NCBI GenBank assembly: GCA_005888465.1
Contig: VAYJ01000044.1
Coordinates: 5,550-19,162, forward strand
Direction: 5' to 3'
Source of the DNA: Actinomycetota bacterium
GTDB lineage: Bacteria > Actinomycetota > UBA4738
Length of the DNA stretch: 13,613 nt
The notes under the pieces were generated by a model that was given only the letters and a program-made list of their open reading frames with translations, was not told where the DNA came from and made no database searches. Below are positions 7,875-13,438 of the stretch, piece after piece; position 1 is the first letter of the stretch; each line of letters opens with the position of its first letter. Made by a program: the position numbers and the translations under genes.

Positions 7875-7881
7875 TATCTTA
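7875..7881. promoter_or_regulatory. Symmetric divergent -10 element for glmM and the DUF2007-like gene
   Basis: The 7-bp core TATCTTA contains TATCTT on the plus strand (7875-7880) and TAAGAT on the minus strand (7881-7876), both fitting TAnnnT. Each ends exactly 9 nt before a start codon (GTG at 7890 on plus, ATG at 7866 on minus). Neither start has a Shine-Dalgarno. I see no convincing -35 element on either side. Two overlapping -10 boxes driving nearly leaderless transcripts is an inference from this geometry. Confidence 0.5.
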
Positions 7882-7889
7882 CGGGCGCC

Positions 7890-8129
7890 GTGTCACCGGT
7901 CGCCGACGAGCCTCGCTTCGAGGACCTCGTCCGCGTGATGACGGCGCCAACGATCCCCGAGGGCCTGCTGGCGAAAGGCCTGCTCGAAGCGGATGGCATC
8001 CCCGTCATGGTGAAGGGCGAGGCAGAAGGGCCATACCGGGTGGGACCGATGGAACTCTGGGTCCCGAGGGCGTTCGAGGTCCAGGCGCGCATGCTGCTCG
8101 AGGACGCGGCATCGAGTGAGGGACCGTAG
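7890..8129 (+). CDS. Small DUF2007-like protein
   Basis: This 79-residue product is the only plus-strand gene. The segment LVRVMTAPTIPEGLLAKGLLEADGIPVMVKGE, followed by GPMELWVPRAFEVQARMLLEDA, resembles DUF2007 (putative signal-transducing protein) domains: a single alpha/beta fold in which a helix aligned on 'ta....a..lkg.Lea.GI.v' leads to 'v.Vp...a..A..lL'. The molecular role of that family is not established. GTG at 7890 is chosen because it lies 9 nt downstream of a -10-like TATCTT; an ATG at 7860 would overlap the glmM start and precede the promoter. There is no signal peptide or membrane segment. Its TAG stop is immediately followed by the rpsI stop on the opposite strand, so the genes meet tail to tail with no space for a terminator. 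DUF2007 assignment is from pattern memory, not a search. Confidence 0.75.
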   Translation: MSPVADEPRFEDLVRVMTAPTIPEGLLAKGLLEADGIPVMVKGEAEGPYRVGPMELWVPRAFEVQARMLLEDAASSEGP

Positions 8130-8537
8130 CTAGCGCTTCGAATACTGCGGCGCCTTGCGGGCCTTCTTCAACCCGTACTTGCGGCGCTCCTTCTCACGCG
8201 CGTCGCGCGTGAGGAACCCCTCGCGCTTGAGCTCCGGCCGGAGCGAAGGGTCGAGCTCGATGAGCGCGCGCGCGAGCCCGTGCCGGAGGGCCCCGGCCTG
8301 CCCGGAGACGCCGCCGCCGTCCAGGTGGGCGATCACGTCGAACTCCTTCTCGCGGCCGATCACGCGCAGCGGCGCGGTCACGACCATCCGATGAGCGCGA
8401 GAGCGGAAGTAGTCCTCGAGCGAGCGGCCGTTGAGCTCGAAGCGACCGGTTCCGCCCTCGATGAGTCGAACCCTTGCGACCGCTTCCTTGCGGCGTCCCG
8501 TGGCGCCGATGCGCCGAGCCGACTGCGTGTCAGCCAC
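8130..8537 (-). CDS. rpsI: 30S ribosomal protein S9 (uS9)
   Basis: This 135-residue small-subunit protein places its C-terminal tail near the P-site tRNA. Hallmarks are GATGRRKEAVARVRL near the N-terminus, NGRSLEDYF, a central GGGVSGQAGALRHGLARAL segment, and the almost invariant basic C-terminus GLKKARKAPQYSKR. The GTG start at 8537 is preceded by AAGGAG at 7 nt. That ribosome-binding site lies inside the last codons of rplM, and the two genes overlap by 8 nt, so translation is probably coupled. This is the last gene of the ribosomal island; its stop abuts the stop of the convergent DUF2007-like gene. Confidence 0.97.
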   Translation of the reverse strand: MADTQSARRIGATGRRKEAVARVRLIEGGTGRFELNGRSLEDYFRSRAHRMVVTAPLRVIGREKEFDVIAHLDGGGVSGQAGALRHGLARALIELDPSLRPELKREGFLTRDAREKERRKYGLKKARKAPQYSKR

Positions 8538-9207
8538 TCGATGGCTCCTTCCGTGTCCTGGTGCGTGTGGTCGCGCGTGGCTTCGTCGCGGCCTTCTCGG
8601 TTCGCGGGGTGCGTGCCGTGCGGGGAGCGCGCTTCGTCCCCGTGGCGGGCTTGGCCGATGCTGCGGCGCGGCCCTTCACCGTCGACGCCTTGGCCCTGGG
8701 CTTGGCCGCAGGCTTCGGGGCGGGCGCGCGGGGCGGCCGCGGGGCAGGCAGGCCCTCCCACTTCGGGATCTCCCCGATGCGGAGGGGGGCGGGCTGCTGC
8801 GCCTGGTGCGGATGATCCGGTCCCTCGTAGACCGCGAGCTTGCCGAAGATGTGCCGCCCCAGCCGGTTCTTCGGGAGCATCCCCTTGATCGCCTTCTCGA
8901 CGGCGACCGACGGCCGCTCCGCGAGGAGCTGGGCGTAGCCGATGCCACGGATCCCGCCCGGGTAGCCGGAGTGACGCCAGTAGATCTTCTCCGCCTCCTT
9001 GCCGCCGGACAGGCGCACCCCACGGGCGTTCACGACGATCACGTGGTCGCCGGTGTCCGCGTGCGGCGCGAAGATCGGCTTGTGCTTGCCGCGCAGGATC
9101 TTCGCCACCTCGGAGGCGAGGCGGCCCAGGATCGCGCCGTCGGCATCGATCACGTACCAGCGGCGATCGATGTCTCGCGGTCGCGGGGAAAAGGTCTTCG
9201 TGTTCAC
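8530..9207 (-). CDS. rplM: 50S ribosomal protein L13 (uL13) with long basic C-terminal tail
   Basis: An early-assembling large-subunit protein. The core is typical over residues 1-145: RRWYVIDADGAILGRLAS, GDHVIVVNARGVRLSGGK, YWRHSGYPGGI, the basic KAIKGMLPKNRLGRHIFGKLAVYEGPDHPH, then QQPAPL where most L13 proteins end near residue 147. Here about 80 further residues follow, rich in Ala, Pro, Lys, Arg and Thr, with roughly 22 basic and very few acidic residues. They look disordered and histone-H1-like. The tail stays in frame to a TGA and carries the rpsI ribosome-binding site, so it is not an obvious frameshift. The GTG start at 9207 has only a weak GGGA upstream. A six-codon ATG-initiated mini-ORF (9224-9204) ends overlapping this GTG. 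Spacing from truA is 61 nt. Confidence 0.96.
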   Translation of the reverse strand: MNTKTFSPRPRDIDRRWYVIDADGAILGRLASEVAKILRGKHKPIFAPHADTGDHVIVVNARGVRLSGGKEAEKIYWRHSGYPGGIRGIGYAQLLAERPSVAVEKAIKGMLPKNRLGRHIFGKLAVYEGPDHPHQAQQPAPLRIGEIPKWEGLPAPRPPRAPAPKPAAKPRAKASTVKGRAAASAKPATGTKRAPRTARTPRTEKAATKPRATTRTRTRKEPSSG

Positions 9208-9225
9208 TGAGTGGGTCCCATCATG

Positions 9226-9246
9226 AAAACGCGGCCGAGGCGGCCG
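9226..9246 (-). terminator. Terminator- or attenuator-like hairpin before rplM
   Basis: On the minus strand CGGCC (9246-9242) pairs with GGCCG (9236-9232) around a 5-nt loop and is followed by TTTT at 9229-9226. The stem is only 5 bp and the T-run short, so termination would be weak. Its place between truA and rplM suggests partial termination or an rplM leader element. Confidence 0.35.
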
Positions 9247-9268
9247 ACAGGGCAGAGTACCTGGGCAT

Positions 9269-10030
9269 TCACGGCCGCGTCAAAGGTCGCGGCCCGTAGC
9301 TGACGCGGACGAGCGCGAGCCCATGGGGGGGAGCGACGCGGCCCGCCACCTGCCGGCGGCGGGCCGACAGTACCTCGGGCATGGCCTCGGGATCCATCCT
9401 TCCCTCCCCGACCGCCGCGAGCGTCCCGACCAGGCTTCGGACCATCTGGTGAAGGAACCCGTTCGCCTGGGCGCGGATCCGGATCTCCTCGCCGGCGCGC
9501 GCGACCGAGAGGCGCCGGAGCGTCCGCACCGTGCTCGCCGGGGGCGACGGTGCCCGGCAGAAGGACGCGAAGTCGCGCTCGCCGAGCAGCTCCCGGGCGG
9601 CCGCTCGCATCGGCCCGAGCGCGAGCGGATCGGGGTGGTGCCAGACGTAGCGAGCCGTCATCGGGTCGGGAACCGGCGCGACGTCGATGCGGTACAGGTA
9701 TTCGCGGCCGGTCGCGCGGTGGCGCGCGTTGAATGCATCCGCAGCCAGCCTGGCCTCGCGCACGACCACCTCTGGGGCGAGCATCGCGTTCACCGCTCGC
9801 TGGAGCCGGTCGATATCGGGCGTCTCGGCGACCCGAAACGACGCGACCTGGCCGATCGCGTGGACGCCGGCGTCGGTGCGCCCCGCGACCGACAGGCGGG
9901 GGCGCTCGCCGCCCAGCACGCGCTCGAGCACGTCGCCGAGCAGACCCTCGACCGTTCGCACCCCGGGCTGGGCCGCCCAGCCGCGGAACCCCGTCCCGTC
10001 GTAGGCGAGCAGGAGCCTGACGACCGCCAT
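9269..10030 (-). CDS. truA: tRNA pseudouridine(38-40) synthase
   Basis: It isomerises uridines 38-40 in the anticodon arm of many tRNAs. The 253-residue product begins with the characteristic LLLAYDGTGFRGWAAQP and has the catalytic aspartate D53 in VAGRTDAGVHAIGQV. Further conserved blocks are FNARHRATGREYLYRI, ERDFASFCR, and ANGFLHQMVRSLVGTL near the C-terminus. All catalytic blocks are intact and length is normal. It starts 27 nt after the rplQ stop with only a weak GAGG upstream. Its position between rplQ and rplM is the usual one in actinobacteria, placing a tRNA-modification enzyme in the ribosomal operon. Confidence 0.96.
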   Translation of the reverse strand: MAVVRLLLAYDGTGFRGWAAQPGVRTVEGLLGDVLERVLGGERPRLSVAGRTDAGVHAIGQVASFRVAETPDIDRLQRAVNAMLAPEVVVREARLAADAFNARHRATGREYLYRIDVAPVPDPMTARYVWHHPDPLALGPMRAAARELLGERDFASFCRAPSPPASTVRTLRRLSVARAGEEIRIRAQANGFLHQMVRSLVGTLAAVGEGRMDPEAMPEVLSARRRQVAGRVAPPHGLALVRVSYGPRPLTRP

Positions 10031-10057
10031 CGCTCTGGCTGCGGCCTCGGAGCCCGG

Positions 10058-10420
10058 CTACTCCTGGGCGGGGAGGAGCTCGATCTGCGCCATCGGGGCG
10101 GCGTCGCCCTGCCGCTGGCCGAGCTTCAGGATCCGCGTGTAGCCGCCCGCCCGCTCCGCGTAGCGAGGTCCGATCTCCGAGAAGAGCTTGTGGACGACGT
10201 CCCGGTCCGGCACGGTCTTCAGGACCTCCCGGCGGGCGTGGACGTCGCCGCGCTTCGCGAACGTGATGAGGTGCTCGGCGAGCGGCCGAAGCGCCTTCGC
10301 CTTGGCCTCGGTCGTGCGAATCCGCTCGTGGGTGAAGAGCTGCGCGGCGAGGGTGCCCATGAGCAGCCGCTCGTGCGCAGGCCCGGAACCGAGCCGCGGG
10401 CCTTTCCTCGGACGCGGCAT
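10058..10420 (-). CDS. rplQ: 50S ribosomal protein L17 (bL17)
   Basis: This 120-residue bacterial large-subunit protein sits near the peptide exit tunnel. It has the family pattern LGSGPAHERLLMGTLAAQLFTHERIRTTEAKAKALRPLAEHLI in the first half and the C-terminal GGYTRILKLGQRQGDAAPMAQIEL. The initiating ATG immediately follows the rpoA stop codon, with GGGAGG in the final rpoA codons as ribosome-binding site at 5 nt, so translation is coupled to the RNA polymerase alpha subunit. It is the only one of the eight infA-to-rpsI translation and transcription genes, apart from truA, that uses ATG. Confidence 0.97.
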   Translation of the reverse strand: MPRPRKGPRLGSGPAHERLLMGTLAAQLFTHERIRTTEAKAKALRPLAEHLITFAKRGDVHARREVLKTVPDRDVVHKLFSEIGPRYAERAGGYTRILKLGQRQGDAAPMAQIELLPAQE

Positions 10421-11353
10421 CTAGTCCTCCCGCAGGCCCAGCCCGAGCTCCTCGAGCTTGCCCTTGACCTCGTCGATGGACTTCTGCCCGAAGTTCCGGA
10501 TGTCCATCAGCTCGGCCTCGCTCTTCTGACGAAGGTCGCCGACCGTGTTGATGCCCTCGCGCTTCAGGCAGTTGTAGGAGCGGACCGAGAGGTTCAGCTC
10601 CTCGATCGTGATCGCGTCGTCGCCCCGGTACTCCTCGTCCACCTTCGGCGCGTCCGGGACCATGCCCTGGCTCTCGGCGAGGTCCCGAAAGAGCTCCACG
10701 AGCGCGACGAGCGTCGTGCCCGCCGAGGCCAGTGCCTCGCGCGGCTTGATCGAGCCGTCGGTCTCGACGTCCAGGATCAGACGGTCTCGGTCGGTCATCT
10801 GCTCGACGCGCGTGTTCTCGACCGCATAGGTCACACGGCGAACGGGCGAGAAGATGGAGTCGACCGGGATGACGCCGATCGGGTCACGGGCGCTCTTGTT
10901 GCGTTCGGCAGGCACGTACCCCACGCCCCGCTGCACGACCACCTCGAGCTCGAGGCCCGCGCCTCGCCCGAGGGTCGCGAGATGCAGCTCGGGGTTCAGG
11001 ATCTCCACGCCCGCGGGCGGCTGGATGTCCCCGGCGGTGACGTCGGCAGGCCCCTTCGCCTTGAGGTAGGCGGTGACCGGCTCGTCGACCTCGGAGCGAA
11101 GGACCAGCTCCTTCAAGTTCAAGATGATGTCGGTGACGTCCTCGGTGACCTTCGGGATGGTCGAGAACTCATGCAGCACCCCGTCGATCTTCACCGAGGA
11201 GATCGCCGCGCCGGGAATCGACGACAGCAGGGTACGGCGGAGCGAATTCCCGAGCGTGTAGCCGAATCCGGGCTGGAGCGGCTCGATCGAGAACCGCGAG
11301 CGCGTGGGCGTGAGGGTCTCTTCCTGGATCTGGGGTCGAGCGACGATGAACAC
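10421..11353 (-). CDS. rpoA: DNA-directed RNA polymerase subunit alpha
   Basis: It dimerises to nucleate RNA polymerase assembly and contacts promoter UP elements and activators. At 310 residues it has the two-domain layout. The N-terminal domain contains the conserved SRFSIEPLQPGFGYTLGNSLRRTLLSSIPG block and VKIDGVLHEF. A flexible linker rich in Asp/Glu (about 230-250) leads to the C-terminal domain from about residue 248, with LNLSVRSYNCLKREGINTVGDL (DNA-contacting R258) and MDIRNFGQKSIDEVKGKL. The GTG start at 11353 is preceded by GGAGG at 8 nt. It follows rpsK directly, with no rpsD between them as in several actinobacteria; a 69-nt leader with a stem-loop occupies the space. Confidence 0.98.
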   Translation of the reverse strand: MFIVARPQIQEETLTPTRSRFSIEPLQPGFGYTLGNSLRRTLLSSIPGAAISSVKIDGVLHEFSTIPKVTEDVTDIILNLKELVLRSEVDEPVTAYLKAKGPADVTAGDIQPPAGVEILNPELHLATLGRGAGLELEVVVQRGVGYVPAERNKSARDPIGVIPVDSIFSPVRRVTYAVENTRVEQMTDRDRLILDVETDGSIKPREALASAGTTLVALVELFRDLAESQGMVPDAPKVDEEYRGDDAITIEELNLSVRSYNCLKREGINTVGDLRQKSEAELMDIRNFGQKSIDEVKGKLEELGLGLRED

Positions 11354-11368
11354 GTTTGCTGCCTCCTT

Positions 11369-11397
11369 GGCGGGGGATCAACCAGTCCTACCCCGCC
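11369..11397 (-). other. Stem-loop in the rpsK-rpoA gap
   Basis: GGCGGGG (11397-11391 on the minus strand) pairs perfectly with CCCCGCC (11375-11369) around a 15-nt loop. It lies 2 nt before the rpoA Shine-Dalgarno GGAGG (11366-11362). It lacks a downstream T-run, so a translational control element is more likely than a terminator. No known leader motif is recognised. Confidence 0.45.
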
Positions 11398-11422
11398 GTC
11401 TCGTGACGACGATACGAACGTG

Positions 11423-11815
11423 CTAGACGCGGCGCCGCTTCCGGGGCCGGCATCCGTTGTGCGGTACGGGCGTGACGTCCTGGATCCCGAGGATCTCGAG
11501 ACCGGTCGCCGCGAGCGAGCGGATGGCCGTCTCGCGGCCGGACCCGGGCCCCTTCACGAAGACGTCGACTTTCGTGAGCCCGTGCTCCTGGGCACGACGC
11601 GCGGCCGCCTCGGCGGCGAGCTGGGCGGCGAACGGCGTCGACTTGCGCGATCCCTTGAACCCGACGTTCCCTGCGCTCGCCCAGGAGAGCGTGTTCCCGT
11701 CGAGGTCCGTGATCGTCACGATGGTGTTGTTGAACGTCGACTTGATGTGCGCCTGCCCGTGCGAGACGTTCTTCTTCTCGCGCCGCCGGGGCTTCTTCGT
11801 CTTGGGCTTGGCCAC
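11423..11815 (-). CDS. rpsK: 30S ribosomal protein S11 (uS11)
   Basis: A platform protein of the small subunit, contacting 16S rRNA near the E site. The 130-residue product has a basic N-terminal arm, then HGQAHIKSTFNNTIVTITD, GNTLSWASAGNVGFKGSRKSTPFAAQ, VDVFVKGPGSGRETAIRSL and the universal C-terminus PHNGCRPRKRRRV. The GTG start at 11815 follows GGAAGGGG at about 7 nt and lies 15 nt after the rpsM stop. All landmarks are intact. Confidence 0.98.
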   Translation of the reverse strand: MAKPKTKKPRRREKKNVSHGQAHIKSTFNNTIVTITDLDGNTLSWASAGNVGFKGSRKSTPFAAQLAAEAAARRAQEHGLTKVDVFVKGPGSGRETAIRSLAATGLEILGIQDVTPVPHNGCRPRKRRRV

Positions 11816-11830
11816 GCGCTATCCCCTTCC

Positions 11831-12208
11831 CTACTTCGCCTTCTTGCGCTTGACCCCGACGGTCTTCTTGGGGCCCTTGCGCGTGCGGGCGTTCGTGTGC
11901 GTGCGCTGGCCCCGAACCGGGAGGCTTCGGCGGTGCCGGACGCCCTGGTAGGAGCCGATCTCGATCTTGCGCTTGATGTCCTGCGCGACGTCGCGCCGGA
12001 GGTCGCCCTCCACTTTGTAGTGGCCGTCGATCCAGTCGCGGATGCGCACGACCTCCTCGTCGGTGAGGTCCCTGACCTTGCGGCCGCCGTCGAGGTCGAG
12101 TCCGATGACGGTCTGCCGGGCCCTCGTGGGGCCGATCCCGTAGATGTAGCGGAGCGCCACGTCCACCCGCTTCTCGCGGGGGAGGTCGACGCCTGCGATC
12201 CTCGCCAA
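11831..12208 (-). CDS. rpsM: 30S ribosomal protein S13 (uS13)
   Basis: A small-subunit head protein that contacts P-site tRNA and forms bridges to the large subunit. The 125 residues match the family: MARIAGVDLPREKRVDVALRYIYGIG at the start, then the helix-two-turn-helix region, GSYQGVRHRRSLPVRGQRTHTNARTRKGPKKT and a lysine-rich end. The start codon is TTG at 12208, preceded by GGAGG at 5 nt. The rpmJ stop codon TAG overlaps that ribosome-binding site region, so the genes are 9 nt apart and coupled. Confidence 0.97.
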   Translation of the reverse strand: MARIAGVDLPREKRVDVALRYIYGIGPTRARQTVIGLDLDGGRKVRDLTDEEVVRIRDWIDGHYKVEGDLRRDVAQDIKRKIEIGSYQGVRHRRSLPVRGQRTHTNARTRKGPKKTVGVKRKKAK

Positions 12209-12217
12209 GCTTGCCTC

Positions 12218-12334
12218 CTAGCCCTGCCGCTGCTTGTGCCGTGGGTCCTTCGAGCAGATCACCATGACCCGTCCGTGCCGGGTGATGATCTTGCACTGGT
12301 CGCACATCTTCTTCACCGAGGGGCGAACCTTCAC
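12218..12334 (-). CDS. rpmJ: 50S ribosomal protein L36 (bL36), zinc-binding form
   Basis: A 38-residue protein starting at GTG 12334: MKVRPSVKKMCDQCKIITRH, then GRVMVICSKDPRHKQRQG. The Cys11, Cys14, Cys27 and His32 set is the zinc ribbon of the C+ paralogue, so it is expected to bind zinc, unlike the C- form made under zinc limitation in many bacteria. The frame is open far upstream, but this start reproduces the invariant N-terminus, and AGGAAGG lies 11 nt ahead. It lies 35 nt after infA. Confidence 0.97.
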   Translation of the reverse strand: MKVRPSVKKMCDQCKIITRHGRVMVICSKDPRHKQRQG

Positions 12335-12369
12335 CGCGAACCCAACCTTCCTCAACGCTCCCTTCGGCC

Positions 12370-12588
12370 CTATCGGTACCGGTAGGTGATCCGGCCCCTC
12401 GTGAGGTCGTAGGGAGACAGCTCCACGAGCACCCGGTCCCCGGGAAGGATCCGGATGTAGTTCATCCGCATCTTGCCCGAGATGTGGGTCAGGACCCTGT
12501 GTCCGTTGTCCAACTCGACCCGGAACATGGCGTTGGGAAGGGGCTCGACGACCGTCCCCTCGACCTCGATCGCATCTTTTTTCGCCAA
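12370..12588 (-). CDS. infA: Translation initiation factor IF-1
   Basis: A 72-residue single OB-fold protein that binds the ribosomal A site during initiation. MAKKDAIEVEGTVVEPLPNAMFRVEL and the C-terminal GRITYRYR are diagnostic, and length is normal. The start is TTG at 12588, fixed by the invariant MAKKD sequence. Its ribosome-binding context is odd: AGGAG ends only 1 nt before the TTG, and the next candidate GAGAGG is 12 nt away. A four-codon ATG ORF (12612-12598) lies in the same frame just upstream and ends in TAG. A run of six A follows the second codon. Confidence 0.97.
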   Translation of the reverse strand: MAKKDAIEVEGTVVEPLPNAMFRVELDNGHRVLTHISGKMRMNYIRILPGDRVLVELSPYDLTRGRITYRYR

Positions 12589-12597
12589 GCTCCTGGG

Positions 12598-12612
12598 CTA
12601 CCTCTCGAACAT
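12598..12612 (-). other. Four-codon upstream ORF in the infA leader
   Basis: On the minus strand ATG TTC GAG AGG TAG reads Met-Phe-Glu-Arg-stop, in the same frame as infA and ending 9 nt before its TTG. It also contains the GAGAGG that could be the infA ribosome-binding site. Whether it is translated is unknown. Confidence 0.3.
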
Positions 12613-12615
12613 GCC

Positions 12616-12653
12616 AAAACGGGCCCGTCACTGCTCGTTCGCTGCTCCGGGCC
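12616..12653 (-). terminator. Attenuator-like hairpin in the infA leader
   Basis: GGCCCG (12653-12648 on minus) pairs with CGGGCC (12627-12622) around a 20-nt loop, followed by CG and TTTT (12619-12616). The stem is short and the loop large, so full termination is unlikely. It lies between the proposed promoter and infA. Confidence 0.35.
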
Positions 12654-12661
12654 AGCCCAGA

Positions 12662-12691
12662 AGTATAGGCGCCTCGCGAGCGCAGCGTCTA
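12662..12691 (-). promoter_or_regulatory. Promoter upstream of infA
   Basis: TAGACG (12691-12686; 4 of 6 to TTGACA) and TATACT (12667-12662; 5 of 6 to TATAAT) are separated by 18 nt on the minus strand. The -35 overlaps the map stop codon. Transcription would start near 12655, giving a leader of about 65 nt. This would let infA through rpsI be expressed separately from adk and map. Confidence 0.65.
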
Positions 12692-13438
12692 CCGGGCGGT
12701 CAGGACCTCGGGACCGTCCTCGGTCACCGCGATGGTGTGCTCGAAGTGCGCCGAGAGGCCCCGATCCCTGGTCACCACCGTCCAGTCGTCGGCGAGCACC
12801 CGCGTGCGCCAGTCCCCCACGTTCACCATCGGCTCGATGGCGACCACCAAGCCCGGCTTGACCACCGGCCCACGCCGGCCGTCGTCGTAGTTCGGGACCG
12901 AGGGGTCCTCGTGCAGCGCCCGGCCGACACCGTGGCCCGCGTACTCCCGGACGCAGCTGAACCCGGCCCCCTCCGCGACCTGCTGGACCGCGCGCCCCAC
13001 GTCCGAAAGCGGCTGGCCGGCTCGGAGGGCTGCGATGCCGGCCTCGAGGGACTCCTCGGTGACGCGAACGAGCTTCGTCGCCTCGTCGGACGGCGGGCCT
13101 CCGACGAACACGCTCACCGCAGAGTCGCTGTGGTAGCCCTCCCAGATGCACCCGACGTCGAGCTTCAGGACGTCCCCCGGGATGAGCCTGCGCCCGCCGG
13201 GGATGCCGTGGACGATCTCCTCGTTGAGCGACGTGCAGATCGTCCCGGGGAACCCGCGGTAGCCCTTGAACGAGGGCAGCGCGCCGGACTCCCGGATGAG
13301 CCGCTCGGCGATCGCGTCCAGGTCGCCGGTGCTGATCCCCGGACGCACCTCGCCCATCAGGCGCTCGACCGTGTCGGCCACGATCCGGCCGGCCCGGCGC
13401 ATCAACGCGACCTCCTCCGGGCTCTTGAGGATGATCAT
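12689..13438 (-). CDS. map: Methionine aminopeptidase, type I
   Basis: It removes the initiator methionine from nascent proteins at the ribosome. The 249-residue product has all five metal ligands of the pita-bread fold: D94 (KLDVG), D105 (HSDSA), H169 (GHGVGRALHEDP), E202 (AIEPM) and E233 (AHFEHTIAVT). H77 in EEIVHGIP is the substrate-contacting histidine. There is no N-terminal extension, so it is the short type I form. The ATG overlaps the adk stop codon (ATGA), giving translational coupling. Gene order adk-map-infA is the standard one at the end of the ribosomal-protein island. Confidence 0.98.
   Translation of the reverse strand: MIILKSPEEVALMRRAGRIVADTVERLMGEVRPGISTGDLDAIAERLIRESGALPSFKGYRGFPGTICTSLNEEIVHGIPGGRRLIPGDVLKLDVGCIWEGYHSDSAVSVFVGGPPSDEATKLVRVTEESLEAGIAALRAGQPLSDVGRAVQQVAEGAGFSCVREYAGHGVGRALHEDPSVPNYDDGRRGPVVKPGLVVAIEPMVNVGDWRTRVLADDWTVVTRDRGLSAHFEHTIAVTEDGPEVLTAR

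Noticed and set aside
8640..8770. Possibility that the L13 tail is a separate gene or a frameshift product
   Set aside because: The frame is continuous from the core, no start with a ribosome-binding site is seen inside, and the end overlaps rpsI with correct spacing.
9323..12385. A 1020-codon stop-free frame on the plus strand opposite rpmJ to truA
   Set aside because: It runs antisense to eight well-identified genes, has no recognisable domain, and is Arg/Leu/Asp/His-rich as expected from the antisense of GC-biased codons.
12335..12631. Extension of the rpmJ frame across infA
   Set aside because: L36 has an invariant short N-terminus; the extension is antisense-free shadow of infA in another frame.
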